Of a stretch of DNA of 24,087 bases, positions 15,252-22,128 are shown in pieces. The position numbers and the translations under genes were made by a program. Source of the DNA: a virus. The first letter of the stretch is position 1. Each line of letters opens with the position of its first letter. A model generated the notes under the pieces. It was given only the letters and a program-made list of their open reading frames with translations, was not told where the DNA came from and ran no database searches. Location: IMG/VR virus record IMGVR_UViG_3300035162_003439, positions 1 through 24,087 of that record. One strand, given 5' to 3'.

Positions 15252-16703
15252 ATGCTTAATCCATATTTTCAGCAAGGGGCCGGATCTGAGCAAAATTTAA
15301 TTCAAGACCTTATCAATGAGCAGTTGAGGATGTATGGTATTGAGGTACATTATCTTCCAAGAAAATATTTGACCGAAAAAACAATTATTAGAGAAGTAAT
15401 ACAATCTAAATTTGACGATGCATATCCAATAGAAGCGTATATTGACAATTTTGAGGGATACAATGATAATACTACAATATTATCAAAGTTTGGTATACAA
15501 CAAGAGCAAGAATTAAATTTAATTATTTCAAAGGAAAGATTTGAAAATTATATCTCTCCTTTAATAAAGAATGAGCAGAATATAAAATTATCTACAAGAC
15601 CAAAAGAAGGAGATTTAATTTATTTCCCTCTTGGTGATAGACTTTTTGAGATTAAATTTGTTGAACATGAAAAACCATTTTATCAACTACAAAAGAACTA
15701 TGTTTATGAGTTGAGATGTGAACTCTTTAGATATGAAAATGAGGTTATTGACACCGGTATAGAAGATATTGATGATATTTTAACTGGTGGCGATAGTGAT
15801 GGTCTGATTGATGGAAGTGATGGACTTAGTAGTATTATCGGAAGTACTCAAACTCTCACCCTTGTTGGAAATGGTGTAACAGCAACAGCAGTTGCTGGAA
15901 TTATCACTGAGGGTGGCATTCGCACAATTACGATGACAAACAGAGGTGGAGGATACACATCTGTACCAAGAGTTGCAATATCATCTGCTCCAACAGGAGG
16001 GATTACTGGTATTGCATCTGCAGTTATGATTGGTGGAATAAACGTATGCAATCAAAGTGCCAATCCGAGAGCAAGATCTGTTCAGAATGCTGATATTGTA
16101 AATCCGGGATCTGGATATACAATTGCCCCTGGAGTTCAGTTTATTGGTGGTGGAGGTGCTGGTGCAGCTGCAACAGCGACAGTCGCTGATGGTATTGTAG
16201 GAATAATAACGATCACTGCCGGTGGATCTGGATATGTCACATCACCAACAATTACATTCAGCAATGAAGTATTCTTGACTGGTGTAAGTACTGCAGGTGC
16301 TGCTGCAACAGCAGTTGTCAGTGCTGCAGGCACTATCAGTGCTATTCGCTTTATTAATGCTGGATTGGGATATAGCACCGCTCCTACGATTACGATCGCG
16401 GATGCAAATTCGAGTTCTACTGGTGAGTTTGTATTTAACGAGATTGTAACAGGATCTAGTAGTGGGGCAACAGGTAGAGTCAGAGTTTGGAACACTGAAA
16501 CTAATGTTCTTGAGGTAGCAAACGTCACAGGAACATTTACTCTTGAAGAGAATATTGTTGGATCTACCTCAGGTGCAACACATCAACTTAGAAAAGTTGA
16601 TGTTAATCCGAGCGATGATGGATTCTCAGATAATGTTAATATAGAAACCGAGGCAGATTTGATTATAGATTTCAACGAATATAACCCATTCGGAATGCCC
16701 TAA
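15252..16703 (+). CDS. 14: neck protein gp14 with internal repeat insertion
   Basis: 483 residues from ATG 15252. The frame also offers TTG at 15240, overlapping gp13 by 8 bases. I prefer the ATG because the family begins MLNP(Y/F)F and it follows the gp13 stop by 4 bases, although neither has a clear Shine-Dalgarno. The N-terminal ~175 residues are typical gp14: MLNPYFQQGAGSEQNLIQDL, then INEQLRMYGIEVHYLPRKY, with FYQLQKNYVYELRCELFRYE further on. The last ~20 residues (ADLIIDFNEYNPFGMP) look like the normal family C-terminus. Between them lie about 255 residues of GxGY and SSGA repeats (15840-16605). T4 gp14 is only 256 residues, so this is a family core with an inserted domain array. The array may project from the neck surface (inference). 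Confidence 0.93.
   Translation: MLNPYFQQGAGSEQNLIQDLINEQLRMYGIEVHYLPRKYLTEKTIIREVIQSKFDDAYPIEAYIDNFEGYNDNTTILSKFGIQQEQELNLIISKERFENYISPLIKNEQNIKLSTRPKEGDLIYFPLGDRLFEIKFVEHEKPFYQLQKNYVYELRCELFRYENEVIDTGIEDIDDILTGGDSDGLIDGSDGLSSIIGSTQTLTLVGNGVTATAVAGIITEGGIRTITMTNRGGGYTSVPRVAISSAPTGGITGIASAVMIGGINVCNQSANPRARSVQNADIVNPGSGYTIAPGVQFIGGGGAGAAATATVADGIVGIITITAGGSGYVTSPTITFSNEVFLTGVSTAGAAATAVVSAAGTISAIRFINAGLGYSTAPTITIADANSSSTGEFVFNEIVTGSSSGATGRVRVWNTETNVLEVANVTGTFTLEENIVGSTSGATHQLRKVDVNPSDDGFSDNVNIETEADLIIDFNEYNPFGMP
15840..16605 (+). repeat. GxGY and SSGA repeat array inserted in gp14
   Basis: Successive units contain GVTATAVAGIITEGGI with GGGYTSVPRVAI; GSGYTIAPGVQFIGGGGAG; AAATATVADGIVGIITI with GSGYVTSPTITF; and GAAATAVVSAAGTI with GLGYSTAPTITI. 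They are followed by two units of the form F..(N/E)E.I.GS(S/T)SGAT (near 16430-16470 and 16540-16590). The repeats are imperfect at DNA level. The same unit types occur in the large virion protein, the DUF4815-type giant and, degenerately, gp8. Confidence 0.8.
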
Positions 16704-16706
16704 ATA
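16699..16706 (+). promoter_or_regulatory. probable late promoter before gp15
   Basis: CCTAAATA, a weaker match to TATAAATA than the other copies. Its TAA at 16701-16703 is the gp14 stop codon. The gp15 ATG is 40 bases further on, preceded by a good Shine-Dalgarno AAGGA at 16736-16740. Confidence 0.5.
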
Positions 16707-16746
16707 ATACCACTCTCAGTATATTGCAATTCTATAAGGACACACG

Positions 16747-17748
16747 ATGTTTGAATATTTTTATAACGAAATTTTGAGGAGAACTATTGTATCATTTGGT
16801 ACTCTTTTTAATTCAATAACTATCAAACAAACTAATTCTTCTGATAATGTGATCAACACTATCAGGGTTCCTTTGTCTTATGGTCCAACTCAAAAGTTTC
16901 TTGCAAGAATTGAACAGCAAGCAGACCTGAATAAATCAACTTCAATAACATTACCCAGATTATCATTTGAGTTTACTGGACTGACATATGATCCTACAAG
17001 AAAGGTAACAACCACACAACAATATACAGTAAAAGACCCAGATGATGGATCTGAGTCTAAAAAAATATACATGCCAGTTCCATATAATATGCAATTTGAA
17101 CTGAGTATTATGACAAAATTAAATGATGATGCTCTTCAAATTGTAGAACAAATTTTACCATACTTCCAACCAGCATATAATTTAACTGTCGAGTTAGTAG
17201 AGTCAATACAAGAAAAACGTGATATTCCAATAATCCTTGAGAATATCACCATGCAAGATGATTATGATGGAGATTTCACAACAAGAAGAGTTCTTCTTTA
17301 TACCTTAAGATTTACTGCTAAAACATATCTGTTCGGTCCTGCTACCTCTGCAACCAAGGATATTATCAAGAGATCTACCATCAGTTATCTTACTGGAACA
17401 GATGTATCAAATACAACAAGAGAACTTAGTTACTCTTCAGTTCCAAGAGCAACTAAGAACTATACAGGAGATGCTGCTACCACTGTATCTGAGGATATTG
17501 CTAAGACTAGTAAAATAATTGAAGTTGAGAGTATAAGTGGTCTGACTGCCAAATCTTATATTGCTATTGATGATGAAGAACTATTCATTAAATCCATCAC
17601 TGGCAATAAACTCACCGTCTTGCGAGCACAAGATAAGACAACTGCAACTGAACATCTTAGAGGAGCAGAGGTACATGTTATCAGTGCTGCCGATAATGCC
17701 TTGATTGCAGAAGGTGATGACTTTGGATTTAGTGGAACAATAACATGA
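16747..17748 (+). CDS. 15: tail sheath stabiliser / tail terminator gp15
   Basis: 333 residues, against 272 in T4. In T4, a gp15 hexamer caps the tail tube and sheath and docks to the neck. Matches are strong: MFEYFYNEILRRTIVSFGTL against T4 MFGYFYNSSFRRYATLMGDL, and QIVEQILPYFQP is identical. MPVPYNMQFELSIMTK, KRDIPIILENI and RRVLLYTLRFTAKTYLFGP complete the core (to about residue 200). The C-terminal ~110 residues differ. Residues 256-313 (17512-17685) form an RG..GT module with DDEELFI and VLRAQDKTTATEH, resembling modules in the large fibre-type proteins of this window. Shine-Dalgarno AAGGA is 6 bases before the ATG. The stop overlaps gp16 (ATGA). Confidence 0.96.
   Translation: MFEYFYNEILRRTIVSFGTLFNSITIKQTNSSDNVINTIRVPLSYGPTQKFLARIEQQADLNKSTSITLPRLSFEFTGLTYDPTRKVTTTQQYTVKDPDDGSESKKIYMPVPYNMQFELSIMTKLNDDALQIVEQILPYFQPAYNLTVELVESIQEKRDIPIILENITMQDDYDGDFTTRRVLLYTLRFTAKTYLFGPATSATKDIIKRSTISYLTGTDVSNTTRELSYSSVPRATKNYTGDAATTVSEDIAKTSKIIEVESISGLTAKSYIAIDDEELFIKSITGNKLTVLRAQDKTTATEHLRGAEVHVISAADNALIAEGDDFGFSGTIT
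17512..17685 (+). repeat. RG..GT-type module, copy 3 (gp15 C-terminus)
   Basis: A 58-residue module: KIIEVESISGL, then SYIAIDDEELFIKSITGN, then LTVLRAQDKTTATEHLRG, then AEVHVIS. It has the same order of elements as 794-970 and 12378-12573. It lies outside the part of gp15 that aligns with T4. Confidence 0.55.
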
Positions 17749-18167
17749 CAAACAAATTTGATAGTTTAAATAATGAATTCAATGTTAAAGGAGACATTGT
17801 GCAATCTGAAGTTGTTAGTGCTAAGATTGAAAAAGTAAAAGAAACCTCAGATGATATTAAAAAAGATTATGATTATACGCGAGGTAATCTTTATAGTATA
17901 ATCGAGAAGGGGCAAGAAGCAATAAATGGTATTTTGGAACTTGCACAAGAAAGTGAAATGCCTAGAGCATATGAAGTTGCAGGTCAATTAATTAAAAACG
18001 TTGCTGATGCCACAGATAAATTAATGGATCTTCAGAAAAAACTGAAGGATGTTGAAGAAGAAAAACAATCTCGCGGGCCCTCTACTGTTAATAATGCACT
18101 CTTCGTTGGATCTACTGCAGAACTTGCGAAGATGCTAAAACAGGGGGTAAAAGAAGAGAATAAATAA
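17745..18167 (+). CDS. 16: terminase small subunit gp16
   Basis: 140 residues, against 164 in T4. The small terminase recognises DNA and stimulates the gp17 motor. The family plan is visible: an acidic start, KKDYDYTRGNLYSIIEKGQE (T4 has DDYGVVRRNMHFQQQ), then a helical core with ESEMPRAYEVAGQLIKNVAD (T4 NADSPRHMEVFATLMGQM), a coiled-coil segment LMDLQKKLKDVEE, and the C-terminal NNALFVGSTAELAKML (T4 QNATVFMGSPTELMDEI). It overlaps gp15 through ATGA, suggesting translational coupling. Unlike T4, where genes 16 and 17 are adjacent, the large subunit is nearly 4 kb downstream here. Confidence 0.92.
   Translation: MTNKFDSLNNEFNVKGDIVQSEVVSAKIEKVKETSDDIKKDYDYTRGNLYSIIEKGQEAINGILELAQESEMPRAYEVAGQLIKNVADATDKLMDLQKKLKDVEEEKQSRGPSTVNNALFVGSTAELAKMLKQGVKEENK
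18159..18166 (+). promoter_or_regulatory. T4-type late promoter before coiled-coil gene
   Basis: AATAAATA, one base off TATAAATA. The gp16 TAA stop (18165-18167) overlaps its last two bases. There are 23 bases to the GTG start of the next gene, with CGGAG at 18174-18178 between them. Confidence 0.65.
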
Positions 18168-18189
18168 TAGAGACGGAGTTATATTAAAC

Positions 18190-20370
18190 GTGGCATTAAA
18201 GAAGCCTTCAGATTTTTTTGGTAAGAATAAAAACGATTTTGATAAAATCAAAGATACTGTTTCTGCGGAAAAAATTGAAACGGTATCCGAAGCTTTTAGT
18301 GCTTTCAAAACAAACCTAAATCATATTCAATCAATATCAGATTTCTCAGATACGGTTGAGAACTTTAAGGAAAATATTGATAGAGTTGAGAGTATTTCCA
18401 AAGAAATCTCAGAAGTAAAAGAGGATATTAGGGGACTGATTAGTAAAGAGGATTTAAATGAGGCAATGGTTGCCCATCTTCTCTTTGTTGAAGAATCCAT
18501 CAAAAAAATTGAAGGAAGAATAAAGAGTGTTAATGGCGATACCATTGATAAAATAAAAGAGGATTTTACAAACCTTTCCCGGACTGTAGAAAATTTTGTA
18601 GATGTTGATATTCCAAGTTATAAGAAATTAGTATCAGAATCTGAAATTAGATTTGATACTAGATTTTCAAATTTTAAGGGTCTGGTAGAAGAAGACCTTG
18701 ATGGTATTAGAGAAGATGTTAATAGAGAAGTAAACAGTGCCTTAGCAGATGTTGAGACAGTTAATGAAAATATACTATCAGAATTAAAGAAAGATTTAAA
18801 GCGGACAACAAAAGATGTCAATGAGACTGTAAGCAATCTTGTTAATGAAGAGTTTCCAAAATACAAAAAACTTTTTGCAGAAACAGAATTAAAAACTGAA
18901 CAAAGAGTTTCGGCTTATGATGATGCAATTGATAAATTAAACTTAATGGTGAAAGAATTCACCGAAAATGAAATTCCAAAGTATAGCAATCTATTAGTAG
19001 AAACTAAACTTAAATCCGAAAAAGAAGTAAAGCAATTAGAAAAAAATGTATTAGAAGAAGTTGAGTTTATCAAAGAAAAAATTGAACTTTTGTCCAATGA
19101 CGTTACAGAAAAAACCTCTGATATTGATTCATTAGTTGAATCGAAGGTTCAGGAATTGCAATCTACTATTGATGATTCTAAACAAAAAATAGGAGAGATA
19201 TCTAATGTATATACTTCTCTCTACAAAGATTTTAAAAATAGAGAAATTCATGAAAACAAAAAATTAGAGGAATACTCTGGAGAACTTGATAAGTTCTCTA
19301 AGAAATTTTCATTCTTTGAAGAAACTATCGCAGAAGATGTAAGAGAACTGCAAAATGTTCTAGACATTAGTACAACAAAATACTATGACATTCTCAAAAA
19401 TGAAGTAGGAGAATTTGAAGAAAATATGTCCAATCAAATTAAGGACTTGGAACTTAATTTAGTTGTTAATGAGAAGCATATTAAAAAACAAAATGAAAAT
19501 ATTGAGAGTATTAAAGAAGAAGTAAAAGATGTTATAGAGAGACTTCAAATTAATTCTATTGAGGAAAAGAATAAATCTTTATCAGAAAAAGTAGTTTATA
19601 TTGAAAAAATTCTCACAGAGTTTAATGAGAAAGCATTATTAAAAGAAGATAATCCAACTCTGCCAGGAGATGCATCAACAAAAAATTCTGCAGATCCATT
19701 AACTCCTCTGGATCAAAATTTTGTAACTATTGATCAATTACAAAATCACTATAAACTATTCATAAACCGAATTCAGCAACAAATTGCTACCATTGGTGGT
19801 GGCGGTGCTGGATTCATCAAGGATCTGGATGATGTTACCTTTGACCAAACCACAGGAACTAATCAATTACTCATTTACAATGGAGCGAAATGGGTTGGTA
19901 TTGCAAGCACATCAATTAGTGGAGAAAGCAAACTTGTAGATTTAACTGATGTTGATGCTAGTAATGTTGGTGATGGTAGATTTTTAAGGTATGATGCTTC
20001 TGCTCAAGAGTTTACATTTGCACCAGTATCGGCTACTAATCTTGAATTAATTGCTGGAGATATACAATCAGGTATTCTTACTACAACCAGTACCAGTGCT
20101 GCTGTGGTTATGTCTATAAGTGCATCTACATATAGATCTGCAAACTATCAGGTTCAGGTTACAAGAGGAAGTAATTATAATATGTCAACTATTAATATTA
20201 TTCACGATGGAACTAATACATATCAAGCTGAGTATGGCATAATCAATCAACCAATTGGAGTTGCTACATTCTCATCTGATATTAGTGGTGGAGCACTTAG
20301 ATTAATTGGTCATCCAACATTTTCATCAGAGACAACTTTTAAAGTAGTTTTTACTGCATTGGAAGTATAA
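18190..20370 (+). CDS. long coiled-coil fibre-like virion protein
   Basis: 726 residues from a GTG start, chosen because it follows CGGAG (18174-18178) by 11 bases and a late promoter by 23. Residues ~1-480 are almost entirely charged, heptad-like alpha helix rich in Glu, Lys, Asp and Ser without Cys, containing a repeated IPxYKKL motif (separate entry). A short linker holds DNPTLPGDASTKNSADP. Residues ~515-726 are beta-type, starting after a GGGGAG hinge: FIKDLDDVTFDQTTGTNQLL, then LVDLTDVDASNVGDGRFLRY. LxDV...G..L.Y repeats like these occur in phage fibres. The last ~100 residues (YQVQVTRGSNYN, IIHDGTNTYQAEYGI, ISGGALRLIG) look like a small beta tip domain also common in fibres. A trimeric helical stalk with a C-terminal head is the likely form. 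The attachment site is unknown; a neck whisker like T4 fibritin is one possibility. Confidence 0.8.
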   Translation: MALKKPSDFFGKNKNDFDKIKDTVSAEKIETVSEAFSAFKTNLNHIQSISDFSDTVENFKENIDRVESISKEISEVKEDIRGLISKEDLNEAMVAHLLFVEESIKKIEGRIKSVNGDTIDKIKEDFTNLSRTVENFVDVDIPSYKKLVSESEIRFDTRFSNFKGLVEEDLDGIREDVNREVNSALADVETVNENILSELKKDLKRTTKDVNETVSNLVNEEFPKYKKLFAETELKTEQRVSAYDDAIDKLNLMVKEFTENEIPKYSNLLVETKLKSEKEVKQLEKNVLEEVEFIKEKIELLSNDVTEKTSDIDSLVESKVQELQSTIDDSKQKIGEISNVYTSLYKDFKNREIHENKKLEEYSGELDKFSKKFSFFEETIAEDVRELQNVLDISTTKYYDILKNEVGEFEENMSNQIKDLELNLVVNEKHIKKQNENIESIKEEVKDVIERLQINSIEEKNKSLSEKVVYIEKILTEFNEKALLKEDNPTLPGDASTKNSADPLTPLDQNFVTIDQLQNHYKLFINRIQQQIATIGGGGAGFIKDLDDVTFDQTTGTNQLLIYNGAKWVGIASTSISGESKLVDLTDVDASNVGDGRFLRYDASAQEFTFAPVSATNLELIAGDIQSGILTTTSTSAAVVMSISASTYRSANYQVQVTRGSNYNMSTINIIHDGTNTYQAEYGIINQPIGVATFSSDISGGALRLIGHPTFSSETTFKVVFTALEV
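18601..19026 (+). repeat. repeats with ~40-residue period in coiled-coil stalk
   Basis: Three imperfect copies of a motif: DVDIPSYKKLVSESEIRFD (18601), NEEFPKYKKLFAETELKTE (18844) and ENEIPKYSNLLVETKLKSE (18964). The offsets are 243 and 120 bases, or 81 and 40 residues, so a near-constant 40-residue period with one degenerate copy is likely. Pro in each copy would interrupt the helix at regular intervals. Confidence 0.7.
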
Positions 20371-20400
20371 AACGTTTAAAAAATTAAAGAAGGTTGGAGT

Positions 20401-20408
20401 GATAAATA
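20401..20408 (+). promoter_or_regulatory. T4-type late promoter before DUF192 gene
   Basis: GATAAATA, one base off TATAAATA, in the 65-base gap between genes. There are 27 bases to the ATG. A strong AAGGAG at 20411-20416 follows, but it lies 19 bases before the ATG, too far for normal use. Confidence 0.65.
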
Positions 20409-20435
20409 ACAAGGAGTAGGTACTCTTTTAGTTGA

Positions 20436-22121
20436 ATGGCTAAGAACGGCAAATGTAAAGCAGGACAATATTACTGCTATACTGATAAAGTATGTAAAGC
20501 AATTCCTAAGGGTTTTATGGTAGACCCAGAGGGAATGCTTCGTAAAGAAAATGGACATTCCGTTGATGATAATAAAAACGGTAATGGTAATGGAGAAGTG
20601 AGTGAATCGAAAAGTGGTGATAGTTCTTTGCGTGACTGGTTTGGCAAGAGTAAGTCTTCTGATGGGAAGCCTGGTTGGGTTCAATTGGGCGGTAAATACT
20701 CAGGGAAACCCTGTGCTAAACAACCAGGACAAACTACAAAACCAAAATGTGGTTCCAGTAAAATGAAGCGCAATCTTTCTAAAGATGAGGAGCAAGCAGC
20801 TTTTCGTAGAAAGAACAAAAAAGATCCAAACCCAAATCGTTCAGGGAAGGCAATCAACGTGAAAACTGAAGAATTTATAACTCTACCACTCAATATAGAA
20901 ATCCCTAGTGATATTAGAGATTTTAACTTGGGACTTATGTTCCGTGAAAGTTTGGATATTAACAGTGGAATGCTATTCATCTTTGAAGAAGTTGAGCAGC
21001 AATCCTTCTATATGAAAGAAACAAAAATTCCTCTTGACATTGCGTTCATCACAGAGGATGGAATAGTTGAAAGCATCAAACAATTAGAACCGTATGACGA
21101 AACCCCAGTAACTTCCGAAGGAGAAGTTCTGTGTGCTTTAGAAGTAAATCGTGGATGGTTCGCAGAAAATAATGTTGAAGTAGGTGATGAAATTGAAATT
21201 GATGAGGCAGCGGGAGAAAAAGACGCTTGCTATCATAAAGTCAAGTCACGCTACAAAGTTTGGCCAAGTGCATATGCGTCAGGAGCACTTGTCAAATGTC
21301 GTAAAAAAGGTGCAAAGAATTGGGGCAATAGCACCAAGAAAGAAGAATTCTCTAATTGGAGAGATAATTACATTGCAACAGATTATGAATCGGTAGATAT
21401 CATAACACCAGAACCTTTAACCGCTACAAAAGGTATTGGTAGCGATATGCTTGATGAAGCATGCTGGAAAGGTTATGAGAAGAAAGGTATGAAAACTATG
21501 TTTGGAAAGAGATATCCAAACTGTGTTAAGAAGACAAAGAAAGAAGAAATTCAACTGATATCAAAAACTCCTTTAGATGAAAAGAAAGGTTGTATGCACA
21601 ATCATAAAGGTGAAGAGTGTCCAGTACATGGTATAAAAGAATGTCCTGGTTCCGTTGAAGAAGCAGTAAGAATGCCAGCAAAAACTGGTAATCTTGTCAG
21701 CGTTCTCTTCAGGTTTAGAAGTCAGACTATTATGTTGAAGATGTTCTTCCCTCAAGTATCTTTACCAACCAGATCTGATATTCAAGATCAAATTGATAAA
21801 ATATATCCTGGCGCGAAACTATTAACACACACAGTTTCCGACTATGAACCAGGACAACCAGTCCTACACGCAGAAGCAGCTGCGTGGACAAAAAAAGCAG
21901 GAAAAAATAAAGAAGGTGGACTCAACGAAAAAGGACGAAAGTCTTATGAAGCGCAAAATCCAGGATCTGACCTTAAAGCACCAAGCAAGAAGGTTGGAAA
22001 TCCCAGGAGGGCATCCTTCTGCGCTAGAATGAAAGGAATGAAGAAAAAGTTAACATCATCAAAGACAGCAAACGATCCAGATAGTAGGATCAATAAGTCT
22101 CTTAGAAAGTGGAATTGCTGA
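20436..22121 (+). CDS. mosaic protein: DUF192 domain plus several Cys-containing modules
   Basis: 561 residues, Lys-rich, with no signal peptide or membrane helix seen. Modules in order: (1) residues 7-30 with C7, C14, C20 and then a Gly/Asn linker; (2) 64-142 with SLRDWFGK, GWVQLGGKYSGKPC and FRRKNKKDPNPN; (3) 145-256, a DUF192 (COG1430) domain: GLMFRESL, GMLFIFE, SFYMKETKIPLDIAFI and ALEVNRGWF; (4) 264-300 with CYHKVKSRYKVWPSAYASGA; (5) 341-364 with ACWKGYEKKGM and RYPNCV; (6) 386-405 with CMHNHKGEECPVHGIKEC, His/Cys-rich and possibly metal-binding; (7) 410-480; (8) 484-561, GGLNEKGRKSYE to TANDPDSRINKSLRKWNC, resembling the DUF6321 type. The ATG is forced because an in-frame TGA precedes it. 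DUF192 domains are of unknown function, and modules like 1, 2, 4, 5 and 8 recur in marine phage proteins. The role is unknown; the place between terminase subunits and a late promoter suggest a late or virion function. Confidence 0.82.
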   Translation: MAKNGKCKAGQYYCYTDKVCKAIPKGFMVDPEGMLRKENGHSVDDNKNGNGNGEVSESKSGDSSLRDWFGKSKSSDGKPGWVQLGGKYSGKPCAKQPGQTTKPKCGSSKMKRNLSKDEEQAAFRRKNKKDPNPNRSGKAINVKTEEFITLPLNIEIPSDIRDFNLGLMFRESLDINSGMLFIFEEVEQQSFYMKETKIPLDIAFITEDGIVESIKQLEPYDETPVTSEGEVLCALEVNRGWFAENNVEVGDEIEIDEAAGEKDACYHKVKSRYKVWPSAYASGALVKCRKKGAKNWGNSTKKEEFSNWRDNYIATDYESVDIITPEPLTATKGIGSDMLDEACWKGYEKKGMKTMFGKRYPNCVKKTKKEEIQLISKTPLDEKKGCMHNHKGEECPVHGIKECPGSVEEAVRMPAKTGNLVSVLFRFRSQTIMLKMFFPQVSLPTRSDIQDQIDKIYPGAKLLTHTVSDYEPGQPVLHAEAAAWTKKAGKNKEGGLNEKGRKSYEAQNPGSDLKAPSKKVGNPRRASFCARMKGMKKKLTSSKTANDPDSRINKSLRKWNC

Positions 22122-22128
22122 GTAAGTT

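Noticed and set aside
18024-18050. Short hairpin in gp16 (CTTCAG and CTGAAG around an A-rich loop)
   Set aside because: The stem is only 6 bp before a bulge, it lies within the coiled-coil coding part, and no U-tract follows. It is explained by codons for Leu-Gln-Lys repeats.
20371-20435. Intrinsic terminator in the longest intergenic gap
   Set aside because: I could not find a GC-rich stem followed by a T-tract. The gap is explained by the late promoter and an AAGGAG.
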